Of a stretch of DNA of 64,000 nt, positions 35,611 through 45,547 are shown one piece after another. Position 1 is the first letter of the stretch, and every line of letters begins with the position of its first letter. The position numbers were made by a program, and so were the translations under genes. This stretch comes from Flavobacterium palustre. GTDB lineage: Bacteria > Bacteroidota > Bacteroidia > Flavobacteriales > Flavobacteriaceae. The stretch covers positions 11,455 to 75,454 of the forward strand of contig NZ_BMGA01000005.1 in the NCBI RefSeq assembly GCF_014639535.1. Reading direction: 5' to 3'. Under the pieces are notes generated by a model that worked only from the letters and a program-made list of their open reading frames with translations, made no database searches and was not told the origin of the DNA.

Positions 35611-36576
35611 CCACAAAAAGTGGAATTAGAAGCAGGAAAAAAATACAAAATAGAAGTGAAATACCAAAACTTCTATGGTGATGCCATAGCCCAGCTTTTA
35701 TGGGCTGAACCACAAGAAAATATATTAGATCAAGCGGTTCAGGTAGCTAATCAGGCAGATGCTGTGGTTCTGGTATTGGGATTAAATGAACGATTAGAAG
35801 GCGAAGAAATGAAAGTAGAAGCCGATGGTTTTGATGGCGGAGACCGCACCAGTCTTGACTTACCATCCAATCAGGAAGAATTGATGAAAGCTATGGCAGC
35901 AACAGGAAAACCTGTCGTTCTGGTTTTAATCAACGGAAGTGCACTTGCTGTCAATTGGGCTAATGATAATGTTCCTGCAATTCTAACTGCCGGATATCCT
36001 GGTCAGCAAGGTGGAAACGCCATTGCCGATGTACTTTTTGGCGATTACAATCCTGCCGGTCGATTGCCGGTTACTTATTACAAATCAGTAAACCAGCTTC
36101 CTGATTTTGAAAATTATGATATGAAAGGTCGTACGTATCGTTATTTTGATAAAAAACCGCTATATCCTTTTGGTTTTGGTTTGAGTTATACCCAATTTAA
36201 ATACAGCAATCTTCAAATTCCAAGTAATATTAATGCTAAAAAGGATTTTGAAATATCGGTTGATGTAACTAATACCGGTAACTATGACGGAGACGAAGTA
36301 GTTGAATTGTATTTAAAAGATGAAAAAGCCTCTACTCCACGCCCTATTCTGCAATTAGAAGGTTTTGAGCGCATTAATTTAAAAAAGGGAGAATCTAAAA
36401 CTGTTCGTTTTAAAATTACGCCAAGACAGCTTTCTTTAATTAACACTAAAAAACAACGCGTAATAGAGCCTGGATGGTTCACAGTATCTGTAGGAGGTAA
36501 ACAGCCTGATGGCTCTAAAGACAACCAGAGCGGTCGTTTCAATATCACTGGTAAAACACTACAACTCGAAAAATAG
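35611..36576 (+). pseudogene. GH3 glycosidase, 3' fragment
   Basis: The C-terminal part of a family 3 glycoside hydrolase (beta-glucosidase/xylosidase type), about 320 residues. A piece of a PA14-like domain (VELEAGKKYKIEVKY) leads into the GH3 C-terminal domain (DRTSLDLPSNQEELM, GYPGQQGGNAIADVLFGDYNPAGRLPVT) and the fibronectin III-like domain (VVELYLKDEKAS). The N-terminal barrel with the catalytic aspartate is missing because the reading frame starts at the junction with the pectate lyase. It is unlikely to be an active enzyme. Confidence 0.88.
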
Positions 36577-36588
36577 TTTTATTTCATG

Positions 36589-36617
36589 AAACCGTCTCAC
36601 TAACTGAGGCGGTTTTT
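36589..36617 (+). terminator. Terminator of the GH3 fragment
   Basis: AACCGTCTC (36,590) / GAGGCGGTT (36,605) with one mismatch, followed by six T residues. It is retained from the original gene. Confidence 0.75.
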
Positions 36618-36790
36618 TCAAGCTTATTTTTTTAAAATCAAGGATAATTTATCAGCTTTCTTGGTTTTAGAATTAAATTACAAAAAACGAAATAACCTTA
36701 TAATAAAACATCCAACATCTTTTATGCAACACTAAAATAGTAGCTTTAACTTAAACCTTTAATAAGACACTACCCTTTAAAATAGATTTT

Positions 36791-37270
36791 TTAATAATTG
36801 TATTCTTCCTCTGTAACTGGTGCTAACCATATAACACTTCCTTTTTCATTATTTGTTATGGCAAGTTGAACAAAATAACTATTAGCACTTGCTCCATGCC
36901 AATGCTCAACATTGGGTAAACATTTTATAACATCTCCCTTTTTCAATATTTTTTTAGGTTGTCCTTTTTCCTGATAATAACCAACTCCATCAGTAACTAA
37001 CAATATTTGTCCTGCTGGGTGAAAATGCCATTTGGTTCTGGCTTTGGGTTCAAAAGTTACATTACCTACTGTGGTTTGATTTAGGCTATCGGTGCTAACA
37101 AGCATTTGTAAATATGCTTTACCAGTAAAATTCGTATTCGTTATTATTTCTCCTTTTGGAAAAATTCTGCCAATTGACCGACTTAATCTTTGAGTTGAGT
37201 TATTATTTGATTTACAAGAAAACAACAATATTCCAATTGAAAATATTCCGACAATGCTTTTTAAATTCAT
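36791..37270 (-). CDS. Cupin-domain lipoprotein
   Basis: A 159-residue lipoprotein (lipobox LLFSCKS, Cys near 19) with a single cupin domain. Cupin motif 1 is WHFHPAGQILLVTDGVGYYQEKG and motif 2 is LPNVEHWHGAS, with histidines suitable for a metal site. It resembles the cupin of quercetin-dioxygenase-like or carboxymuconolactone-decarboxylase-associated proteins. It is the last gene of the minus-strand cluster. Confidence 0.85.
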   Translation of the reverse strand: MNLKSIVGIFSIGILLFSCKSNNNSTQRLSRSIGRIFPKGEIITNTNFTGKAYLQMLVSTDSLNQTTVGNVTFEPKARTKWHFHPAGQILLVTDGVGYYQEKGQPKKILKKGDVIKCLPNVEHWHGASANSYFVQLAITNNEKGSVIWLAPVTEEEYNY

Positions 37271-37279
37271 CTTTCAATT

Positions 37280-38332
37280 TTATAGGTTCGTTTGATAGAA
37301 ATTTACCAATTTATTTACGGCTTGTGATACATATTCAGGTTTCCAATAGGTTTGTATATGAGTAGCTCCCTCAATCAAAAACAGTTCCTTGTTTTTAGCA
37401 TTGGTGGCTTTAGCAAATGCTTCATCTGTCATATATTTAGTATCTGCTTTGCTTCCTGCAATCATTAGTAAGGGTTGATTAATTAGCTCAATTTGGTTTA
37501 TTGCATCCCAAGTCATTAAATCCATTAGGCTACTTGTTGTGTATAGAAAAGTTGAATTTGGATGCGCATGCGTTCTGTAGTAATATTCATATCCTTCGCG
37601 ATACAAATCGGTTGAAGTTTTAGCGATTTCTTCGTCTGATATACTTGCTACTCCTGAAAAAATAATTTCACCACCTGCGGCTTCTTGAGCACGAGCATCA
37701 GAAGCTGTTTTTAAACGATCTTGGATGGTTTTTAACTGGGAATTTTGAAAGCCATTTCTTCTTACTTCACCTGAATTAAACATACTCAAAGTGGCTACTG
37801 CTTTAAATCTTTTATCGGATTGAGCAGCTTTTAACGTATAGCCACCGCCACCACAAATTCCAAGAGCCCCCAAACGGTTTGCATCAACACCTGGAAATTG
37901 AGAAATAAAGTCAGCCATACCGTGAATATCTTCAGTACGGTATTTTGGTTTGTCTGTATGACGAGGTTCTCCGCCACTTGCACCTTGGTAGGATGCATCG
38001 GCAGCAATGGTTATATATCCTTGCTCTGCTAAACGTTGTGCATATAGTCCGGCTGTCTGTTCTTTTATACCTCCGTTAGGGTGTGCAATTGTTATTGTCG
38101 GATATTTTTTCGATGGATCATAATTGGCAGGTGTATAAACATTCGCAGCGATATCAATCCCGTTTAATTTGTATGTTACCGGATGTATGTTTACTTTTCC
38201 TTTTACATTTTCTGTAATTGCACCTTCGTATACTAAAGTGAAAGGATTTTGCTTTTTTACCTTTTGCGAAAATGAGTTATCTGTTGATACTATTGACATT
38301 ACTAATGTTATTAATATTATTATTTTATTCAT
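37280..38332 (-). CDS. Exported alpha/beta hydrolase (dienelactone-hydrolase-like)
   Basis: A 350-residue protein with a signal peptide (IVSTDNSFSQK) and an alpha/beta-hydrolase fold. The nucleophile is predicted as Cys160 in GICGGGGYT, as in dienelactone hydrolase-like enzymes where cysteine replaces serine. Other features are TIAHPNGGIKEQ, ASYQGASGGEPRH and the late EGATHIQTYW with the catalytic histidine. Substrate unknown. The gene lies 9 bases before the cupin gene. Confidence 0.87.
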   Translation of the reverse strand: MNKIIILITLVMSIVSTDNSFSQKVKKQNPFTLVYEGAITENVKGKVNIHPVTYKLNGIDIAANVYTPANYDPSKKYPTITIAHPNGGIKEQTAGLYAQRLAEQGYITIAADASYQGASGGEPRHTDKPKYRTEDIHGMADFISQFPGVDANRLGALGICGGGGYTLKAAQSDKRFKAVATLSMFNSGEVRRNGFQNSQLKTIQDRLKTASDARAQEAAGGEIIFSGVASISDEEIAKTSTDLYREGYEYYYRTHAHPNSTFLYTTSSLMDLMTWDAINQIELINQPLLMIAGSKADTKYMTDEAFAKATNAKNKELFLIEGATHIQTYWKPEYVSQAVNKLVNFYQTNL

Positions 38333-38343
38333 GATTTTTATAA

Positions 38344-39078
38344 TTATTTGGGTTGGATGTTATTTAATACTTCAGTTACTGTTTTTTTTACTGATTTAGT
38401 ATTTTTTCTTCCAATAAAAGGCTTAATTGTAGTTACAAATTCTTCCAACTGATTAGGTGTTATACCAACATTTAGCGAAATTGTCAAATGACTTTTTAGC
38501 ATTGGTTCTGCATCGTCAATAGCACTAATTACCGATATTGTAACTAATTCTCTCTGTGCATAAGTTAAAATATCTCTTTCGAAAATATCCGCGAATAAGT
38601 GCTCTTTTAAAAAAGTATCAATTGCTGGTGCAAAGGCGGAATAGCCAGAAAGTTTTTCAGGTTGCGGCTTTCCGGTTAGTTCAGTTAATATTTGTTTGCC
38701 CCGAAGATATTTACTGCTGTTGTTTGTGATAGTTGTAGCTATAACTCCTATAGTATCATTGATACCTTTTGCCTTTCTTTCTTCAAGGACTTCCATAAAT
38801 GTTTGTAAACCGCGAATACTTCTTGGGAAACCACAATACGCATAGGTATGAACCAAAATTTCTTTTATTTCATTTATTGTCAATTTTACATCTAGACCTT
38901 GGTTTAGAGCTTTTTTTAATTCAATTAAATTACCTTTAGCAGTAAGTGAAGTAATGATTATGATACTTTTCTCTTTTAAAGTTAGACCAGTTTTACCTAT
39001 TTCGATTTTTTGTGCATTCGTTTGATTGAAGAACATTACTATCATTGTTAGTAAACTAATTATTTTAAACTGTTTCAT
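38344..39078 (-). CDS. Carboxymuconolactone decarboxylase family protein, exported
   Basis: A 244-residue protein with a signal peptide (FFNQTNAQK). Two CMD-like repeats are visible: KEILVHTYAYCGFPRSIRG near 75-95 and ELVTISVISAIDDAEP near 163-180. The first lacks the second cysteine of the AhpD CxxC motif and has one cysteine only. CMD proteins are usually cytoplasmic, so a signal peptide here is notable. It is 11 bases from the hydrolase gene. Confidence 0.85.
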   Translation of the reverse strand: MKQFKIISLLTMIVMFFNQTNAQKIEIGKTGLTLKEKSIIIITSLTAKGNLIELKKALNQGLDVKLTINEIKEILVHTYAYCGFPRSIRGLQTFMEVLEERKAKGINDTIGVIATTITNNSSKYLRGKQILTELTGKPQPEKLSGYSAFAPAIDTFLKEHLFADIFERDILTYAQRELVTISVISAIDDAEPMLKSHLTISLNVGITPNQLEEFVTTIKPFIGRKNTKSVKKTVTEVLNNIQPK

Positions 39079-39307
39079 GTTTTTATAGTTATTTTATTCA
39101 TCTAGAACAGCTATTTTTTCTAACCACATAAGTATTTATTGAAATTTATTTTTCTAAAAACTACAACAAAATGACATCAATACAATTGGTGTTAAAATCA
39201 ATATGGTATATTTTTTTAATTTCATCATGTGGTTAATTTTGCTTGTACAAAATTCTTATTAACTGACTGTCAGCCTTGTAGATAAATTACAGATTTATGT
39301 ACCATAA

Positions 39308-40390
39308 TTACTTATCCAGTCCTTTTTCTTTTAACCACTTGCTCATTAAGTTGGCAACTTCAATATTATTCAAATCAGAAAATGGAAAGTGTGTATTTCC
39401 TTTTAGACCAACTTCGGGAAGATGAACAACAGTAACATCACCACCATATTTGTTCACTACATCTCGCCATAATCTTGCCATTTCTAAGCGAACTCTCCAT
39501 CCATCTATACCCGGATTATTGGAAGGTTGTTCAGGAATAAAATCACCATAATAAATAACAATTGGAATTTTGGTAAGCAACATAAAGTCTTCTTTTGGAA
39601 TTCCTACAGCTTCAAGAGTTCCTGCTGAACTTGCTTTAGGTGATGGCACTTCACCATCCGGAAATAAAAATCCGCTACCCGGTTCATAAGATATTATTGC
39701 TTTTACATTTTGATTTTTTAAAGCCGTAAGCCATCCCATTCCGCCAGAATGAGAGTGAGTGACAAGTATTGCCGGACCAATTTTGTTGAAGAGTTTTGAT
39801 ACAGCATCTGAATTTATATTAGCATCAATTGTTCCAATACTTGGTGTCATTGAACGGAAATATTGATTTAAAGTTAAACTATCACGAGAAAACTGCACCC
39901 CTTCAAAATAGTTTGGCCAAATACCTATTCGAAAAGTATCAAACCATTGTTGCTCATCAGGAATAGGATTAATTGTAGCAGGAACGGTGCTTCTGCCCGC
40001 ATTTCCACGCCTTGGTTGGTCAATAACATAAACAGGGAATTTTCGACGAAGAAAAATATTTTGAAAGCCTTCGCGACCGTCAGGTGTAGTTTCCCATGTT
40101 TTTGAAAATTGTCCAATACCATGCCACATCACTAATGGAAGTTTTTTACTTTCAGTTGGTATTTGATAAAATACATAGGCATGATCTCCATGAAATGTTT
40201 GCCCTTCCGGAGTAGGATTGTATGGATTAAATGTCCCCGGATTTGTTATTACTGTTCCACCAACTGCAAAGCTACCTTGTTCGATAATCATCAATGGCTC
40301 TTGTTTACTGTTTTTCTGTGCGTGAATTGCTATGTTTGAAAACACTACAAAACAAATCAAACTTAAATGCTTTATTGTCTTATTTCTCAT
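39308..40390 (-). CDS. Exported alpha/beta hydrolase
   Basis: A 360-residue protein with a signal peptide (FSNIAIHAQ). An alpha/beta-hydrolase fold shows LVMWHGIGQFSKTWE near 86-100, DQPRRGNAGRS near 124-134 and the nucleophile S215 in HSHSGG. The C-terminal LPEVGLKGNTHFPF provides a candidate histidine. It differs in sequence from the dienelactone-hydrolase-like neighbour. The 3' gap to the CMD gene is 229 bases, so a second promoter may exist there. Confidence 0.87.
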   Translation of the reverse strand: MRNKTIKHLSLICFVVFSNIAIHAQKNSKQEPLMIIEQGSFAVGGTVITNPGTFNPYNPTPEGQTFHGDHAYVFYQIPTESKKLPLVMWHGIGQFSKTWETTPDGREGFQNIFLRRKFPVYVIDQPRRGNAGRSTVPATINPIPDEQQWFDTFRIGIWPNYFEGVQFSRDSLTLNQYFRSMTPSIGTIDANINSDAVSKLFNKIGPAILVTHSHSGGMGWLTALKNQNVKAIISYEPGSGFLFPDGEVPSPKASSAGTLEAVGIPKEDFMLLTKIPIVIYYGDFIPEQPSNNPGIDGWRVRLEMARLWRDVVNKYGGDVTVVHLPEVGLKGNTHFPFSDLNNIEVANLMSKWLKEKGLDK

Positions 40391-40392
40391 AA

Positions 40393-40866
40393 TTATTTCT
40401 TTCCTGATGTCATTGTTTTAGTGAATGAGAGTGAACCCAATTTCCAACTCCCGCCTTGTTTTACATACACTTCCGTCACAATAAAAGGATTGATTACTTC
40501 ATTTCCGCCAACCACAGCCAGTAAATCCATTTTGGTCAGAATGATTGCAGTATTATCAATAATATTTACAGAAACTTCATGTATATCTGCTTTTTTATAA
40601 TGAATTCCGCCACTTTTAATAACGTTGATTTCTTGGTTTTTGCCCCAGCTTCCCCCCATGTGTACATAGACCGATTTATTATGAAATAAAAGTGCTAAAC
40701 TATCTACATTTTTATCCGCCATCCATTGCCATTTTTGTTTAGAAAGTTGAATGATTTCCTGTTCAGCTACTTTATAGTGTATCTCATTTGTACTTATTTT
40801 TTTCTCTTGTGCTAACGAATATTGTAGACCAGCTACAGCAATGATGCTCATAATTAATACTTTCAT
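40393..40866 (-). CDS. Exported NTF2-like (DUF4440-type) protein
   Basis: A 157-residue protein with a signal peptide (AGLQYSLAQE) and an NTF2-like fold with LSKQKWQWMADKNVDSLALLF, MGGSWGKNQE and TKMDLLAVVGG. Such proteins often bind or isomerise small hydrophobic ligands. It lies 2 bases before the hydrolase gene, so the two are surely co-transcribed. Confidence 0.84.
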   Translation of the reverse strand: MKVLIMSIIAVAGLQYSLAQEKKISTNEIHYKVAEQEIIQLSKQKWQWMADKNVDSLALLFHNKSVYVHMGGSWGKNQEINVIKSGGIHYKKADIHEVSVNIIDNTAIILTKMDLLAVVGGNEVINPFIVTEVYVKQGGSWKLGSLSFTKTMTSGKK

Positions 40867-40911
40867 ATAATCAATTTTAACAGTTAGAACTCAATTATGC
40901 TTTTAATTTTA

Positions 40912-42057
40912 TTATTTCTTAAGTGGAGCTTCTACATCTGAAAAAGCCTGTACGAAAGCAGGTAATCGTTCTCCTGAAATTTGAATAGTATTTAACTGAC
41001 TATTAAATTCTTGCCATTCATTTGAAGTGAATTTTAATGCATTTGCACTTATGTTTTCTTGCATGTGTGCCATTTGTGTTGTTCCAGGAATTGGTACAAT
41101 CCAAGGTTTTTGAGCCAATAACCAGGCTAATGAAATTTGGGCAGGAGTAGTTTGCTTTTGTACACTCCATTTTTTTAATAGATTTACCAATTCCATATTA
41201 TTTGCTATATTCTCTTGTGAAAATCGAGTTTCATTTCCACGAATGTCACCTGGAGCATATCGGGTGTTTTCATCAATTGCTCCTGTTAGGAAACCAACAC
41301 CTAATGGACTCCAAGGCACAAAACCAATTCCTAGTTCTTGACAAAGTGGAATAATTGCTTTTTCTGGTCCACGCCATAAAAGTGAATATTCGTTTTGTAT
41401 TGCAGTAATTGGATGTTCTTTGTGCGCTCTTCTTACTGTTTGTACTCCCGGTTCTGAAAGTCCATAATGCAAAACCTTGCCTTCTTTGATAAGGTCTTTT
41501 ATTGTTCCTACAACATCTTCAATTGGCACTTGTGGATCAACACGATGTTGATATAATAAATCAATACGATCTGTTTTTAGTCGCTTTAACATTCCTTCAA
41601 CCACTTTTTTAATATGTTCAGGTTGACTATTTAATCCGGGTAATCGTTTGCCTGTTGCCTGGTCAATATTCCATCCATATTTTGTTGCTATGGTTATTTT
41701 ATCACGAAAAGAAGCAACTCCTTCGCCAAGAATTCGTTCTACTTCGTGAGGACCATAGGCTTCAGCCGCATCGAAAAAAGTAACACCTTTATCAAAAGCA
41801 GTTCTTATGATATTGTGCATTTCCGGTCGTGATGGAATTGTAGTTTGATAGGTCCTACTCATATTTTGAACCCCTAAACCAATTGGAGAAACTTCTAATT
41901 TGCCTAATTTTCTTTTCTTTGAAGTTAATAATGATGAATTGTCATTTAATAACTGATTTTCACTTTCACTAGATGTTTTAGCAAAAGTATCAAAAGGCAT
42001 TAGCGCACTTCCTGCAATAGCTAATCCTGCTGTTTTCAAAAGGTTTCTACGATTCAT
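40912..42057 (-). CDS. Aldo/keto reductase with Tat signal
   Basis: A 381-residue aldo/keto reductase with a Tat-type N-terminus (NRRNLLKTAGLAIAGSALM), so it may be exported folded with its NADPH. AKR features are DAAEAYGPHEVERIL (tyrosine of the catalytic tetrad), ITIATKYGWN (lysine), LYQHRVDP (histidine) and FVPWSPLGVGFLTG. An exported NADPH-dependent enzyme is unusual and needs a source of cofactor or a bound one. Confidence 0.88.
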   Translation of the reverse strand: MNRRNLLKTAGLAIAGSALMPFDTFAKTSSESENQLLNDNSSLLTSKKRKLGKLEVSPIGLGVQNMSRTYQTTIPSRPEMHNIIRTAFDKGVTFFDAAEAYGPHEVERILGEGVASFRDKITIATKYGWNIDQATGKRLPGLNSQPEHIKKVVEGMLKRLKTDRIDLLYQHRVDPQVPIEDVVGTIKDLIKEGKVLHYGLSEPGVQTVRRAHKEHPITAIQNEYSLLWRGPEKAIIPLCQELGIGFVPWSPLGVGFLTGAIDENTRYAPGDIRGNETRFSQENIANNMELVNLLKKWSVQKQTTPAQISLAWLLAQKPWIVPIPGTTQMAHMQENISANALKFTSNEWQEFNSQLNTIQISGERLPAFVQAFSDVEAPLKK

Positions 42058-42086
42058 AATTTATATTTTTAGGATACTATTGACTA

Positions 42087-42944
<858 letters not shown>

Positions 42945-43004
42945 TTATTTTAAAATTGATTCACTATTTCAGAAATGACTAACTTACTATTTCTGTTATG
43001 CAAA

Positions 43005-43017
43005 TTTCCGTCGGAAA
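43005..43017. promoter_or_regulatory. Possible AraC operator in the divergent promoter
   Basis: TTTCCGTCGGAAA is a 13-bp perfect palindrome between the divergent AraC gene and the aldo/keto reductase cluster. Placement fits a regulatory site, but many AraC sites are direct rather than inverted repeats. Confidence 0.35.
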
Positions 43018-43105
43018 ACTGAAGCTGATAGTATATTGATTACGGATTGTTCTACCAATATTACTTATCACCTTAATAACGTGGTGGTTGATGCAATTAA
43101 TTATC

Positions 43106-43113
43106 TAAATTTG
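43106..43113 (+). promoter_or_regulatory. Predicted promoter of the AraC gene
   Basis: TAAATTTG matches TAnnTTTG and lies 22 bases before the start codon. Confidence 0.5.
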
Positions 43114-43135
43114 TATCAGAAAAAGAGCAACCATT

Positions 43136-44047
43136 ATGGAAAATATAGTTAAGTTTGAGACCATTAGTCAGTATAATGATTTTAATAATGCAGAAACCTT
43201 ACATCCATTAATTAGTGTAATTGACTTTTCAAAAGCACATGAAAGATCATGGAATGGACAGAAAAGTGTCAAAATTTATTATGGATTTTATTGTATTTTT
43301 TTGAAAGATATTAAATGTGGTGATCTGCGTTATGGTTGTAACTATTACGATTATCAAGAAGGCACTTTGGTTTTTACTGCTCCCGGACAAGTAATGGAGA
43401 TTGAAACAACAGGTGAAGTATATCAACCTAAAGGATATGCTTTAGTTTTTCATCCTGATTTAGTACATGGGACTTCACTTTTTAAAAGTCTTAATGATTA
43501 TAATTTCTTTAGTTATAATACAAATGAAGCTTTGCATCTATCAGAGCGTGAACGTCAGATAATCTTAGACAGTTTTTCAAAAATTAAATCTGAATTAGAA
43601 ATTGGTATTGACAAGCACAGCAAGAAACTAATTGCTTCTAATATTGAGTTGTTCTTGAACTATTGTGACCGATTTTATGACCGACAATTCATAACAAGAG
43701 AAAACGTAAATAAAGGTGTTTTAGAAAAATTTGAGGATGTTTTAAATCATTATTTCACATCTGAAAAGCCCAATACAATTGGTTTGCCATCAGTTGCTTT
43801 TTGTGCAGATGAGCTTCATTTATCAGCCAATTATTTTGGTGATTTGATAAAAAAAGAAACTGGAAAGTCAGCTCAAGAATACATTCAGAATAAAATAATT
43901 GATGTAGCCAAAAACCAAATTTTAAGTAATAATAAAACGGTAAACGAAATTGCTTACGAACTGGGTTTTAAATATCCTCAACATTTTTCCAGACTGTTTA
44001 AACAAAGAGTTGGATATACTCCTAATGAATATAGAAGTTTGAATTAA
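43136..44047 (+). CDS. AraC family transcriptional regulator
   Basis: A 303-residue AraC/XylS-type regulator. The N-terminal half is a cupin-like ligand-binding domain (YGFYCIFLKDIKCGDLRYG, TAPGQVMEIE). The C-terminal half has two helix-turn-helices, with LSANYFGDLIKKETGKSA and FKYPQHFSRLFKQRVGYTPNEYR. It is divergent from the aldo/keto reductase cluster and is its likely regulator. Confidence 0.92.
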   Translation: MENIVKFETISQYNDFNNAETLHPLISVIDFSKAHERSWNGQKSVKIYYGFYCIFLKDIKCGDLRYGCNYYDYQEGTLVFTAPGQVMEIETTGEVYQPKGYALVFHPDLVHGTSLFKSLNDYNFFSYNTNEALHLSERERQIILDSFSKIKSELEIGIDKHSKKLIASNIELFLNYCDRFYDRQFITRENVNKGVLEKFEDVLNHYFTSEKPNTIGLPSVAFCADELHLSANYFGDLIKKETGKSAQEYIQNKIIDVAKNQILSNNKTVNEIAYELGFKYPQHFSRLFKQRVGYTPNEYRSLN

Positions 44048-44094
44048 CCAGATTTCTGTTTATTTAGTTTTTTTTTTACAGAAAGTCTAATAGT

Positions 44095-44364
44095 GATGAA
44101 GTAGTTGAGTTGTATTTAAAAGATGAAAAAGCCTCTACTCCCCGACCTATTGTACAATTAGAAGGTTTTGAACGCATTAAACTAAAACGGTGCGTTTTAC
44201 AATTACACCAAGGCAACTTTCTTTAATCAATAACAAAAACCAACGTGTTGTAGAACCGGGATGGTTTACCATATCTGTAGGAGGTAAACAGCCTGATGGC
44301 TCTAAAGACAACCAGAGCGGTCGTTTCAATGTCACTGGTAAAACACTACAACTCGAAAAATAAT
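44095..44364 (+). pseudogene. Second GH3 3' fragment, frameshifted
   Basis: The sequence from DEVVELYLKDEKASTPRPI to the stop is nearly identical to the 3' end of the GH3 fragment at 36,291-36,576. It lacks about 14 bases between AAACTAAAAC and GGTGCG and so breaks the frame. No start or upstream GH3 sequence precedes it. It is not expressed as an intact protein. Confidence 0.85.
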
Positions 44365-44373
44365 TATCTGATA

Positions 44374-44406
44374 AAGGACTGCTACTTCCAGCAGTCCTTT
44401 TTTTTT
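44374..44406 (+). terminator. Terminator after the second GH3 fragment
   Basis: AAGGACTGCT (44,375) / AGCAGTCCTT (44,391) with a T run. It differs from the terminator of the first GH3 fragment, so downstream DNA does not belong to the duplication. Confidence 0.85.
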
Positions 44407-44475
44407 ATCCCAAACAATTACTTTTACCACTATTTGTATTTAAAAAATATAAATGGTTTGTCATCGTTAATATCG

Positions 44476-44483
44476 TAAATTTG
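44476..44483 (+). promoter_or_regulatory. Predicted promoter of the alpha/beta hydrolase gene
   Basis: TAAATTTG matches TAnnTTTG, about 100 bases before the chosen start. Confidence 0.4.
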
Positions 44484-44585
44484 CGACTGTAGTTACCACG
44501 AAAATTGCAGCCGCAGATACTGTATTTCTCTTTATCATTTTAACTTTTGCAAAATAAAATTGAAGTAGCTATCGTTTTTTTGATT

Positions 44586-45428
44586 ATGAAAAAAGCCCTT
44601 TATTTTTTATTGACTAAATCCATTGGTTTGTACATCAATGTTTTGAGTTTTATTGCTCCTGAAAAAGCAACTCAAATTGCTCATGGTTATTTTAGCATAC
44701 CACGAAAAGGAAAATTCAACCAAAAAAAACTTCCTAAAATTCTAGAAGAAGCCCAACAAGAAACAATTTCACATAACGGTGACTCTATTCAAACCTACAT
44801 TTGGAAAGGAAACGAAACCATTATTTTACTCATTCACGGCTGGGAAAGCAATTCCTCAAGGTGGAAAAAAATGCTTCCTTATCTCAAAAAGTCCGGAAGT
44901 ACTATCATTGCTATCGACGGTCCTGCTCAAGGCTTATCCAGTGGTACCGAATTTACTGTAACAAAATATGCCGAGTTTATTGACATTGCTGCCAAAAAAT
45001 ACCAACCTAATTATATCATTGGTCATTCCTTAGGAGGAAAAACAAGTTTGTATTACCAATACAAATATCAAAACCCGAATGTTCAAAAAATGGTAATACT
45101 GGGAGCTCCAAGTGATTTTACTATTATTTTTAACAACTTCATAAAATTGTTAAGCTTAAACAATAAAGTCATAAAAGCATTAGAAAATAAATATACCGGC
45201 ATACTCGAACAGAATCTGAATCTTTTTACAGCACAGGAATTTGCTTCAAAAATCAACGTAAAAGGCTTTCTGGCACACGATATTGATGATATTGTTGTAT
45301 TGTTTAATGAAGGAAAAAAAATAGCTCATTCCTGGGAAAATGTCCAATTTATAGAAACAAAAGGATTGGGACACAAACTACATGATGACGAATTGTACCA
45401 AAAAGTGTATCAGTTCTTATTTGAATAA
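44586..45428 (+). CDS. Alpha/beta hydrolase
   Basis: A 280-residue alpha/beta hydrolase with IILLIHGWESNSSRWKK near 75-91, GPAQGLSSG near 111-119, the nucleophile in IIGHSLGGKTS near 144-154 and the late KGLGHKLHDDELYQ with the histidine. The N-terminal hydrophobic segment may anchor it. The ATG at 44,586 is preferred to the earlier TTG because it starts at the MKKALYFL pattern. Confidence 0.88.
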   Translation: MKKALYFLLTKSIGLYINVLSFIAPEKATQIAHGYFSIPRKGKFNQKKLPKILEEAQQETISHNGDSIQTYIWKGNETIILLIHGWESNSSRWKKMLPYLKKSGSTIIAIDGPAQGLSSGTEFTVTKYAEFIDIAAKKYQPNYIIGHSLGGKTSLYYQYKYQNPNVQKMVILGAPSDFTIIFNNFIKLLSLNNKVIKALENKYTGILEQNLNLFTAQEFASKINVKGFLAHDIDDIVVLFNEGKKIAHSWENVQFIETKGLGHKLHDDELYQKVYQFLFE

Positions 45429-45446
45429 GGTTTCAATCTCAAAAAT

Positions 45447-45506
45447 CAATGACAATAGCAATATCAATTTTAAGATAGAACTGCATAGACTTTGCTATTG
45501 TTATTG
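45447..45506. repeat. Inverted repeat after the hydrolase gene
   Basis: CAATGACAATAGCAA (45,447-45,461) and TTGCTATTGTTATTG (45,492-45,506) are complementary with one mismatch, followed by further TATTGCCATTG repeats. It may end the hydrolase transcript before rluF. Confidence 0.6.
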
Positions 45507-45535
45507 CCATTGCTAATTGTTATTGTATTATTGTT

Positions 45536-45543
45536 TATTTTTG
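45536..45543 (+). promoter_or_regulatory. Predicted promoter of rluF, near-leaderless
   Basis: TATTTTTG ends 5 bases before the ATG at 45,548, so the transcription start should be at or very near the start codon. Confidence 0.5.
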
Positions 45544-45547
45544 CACC

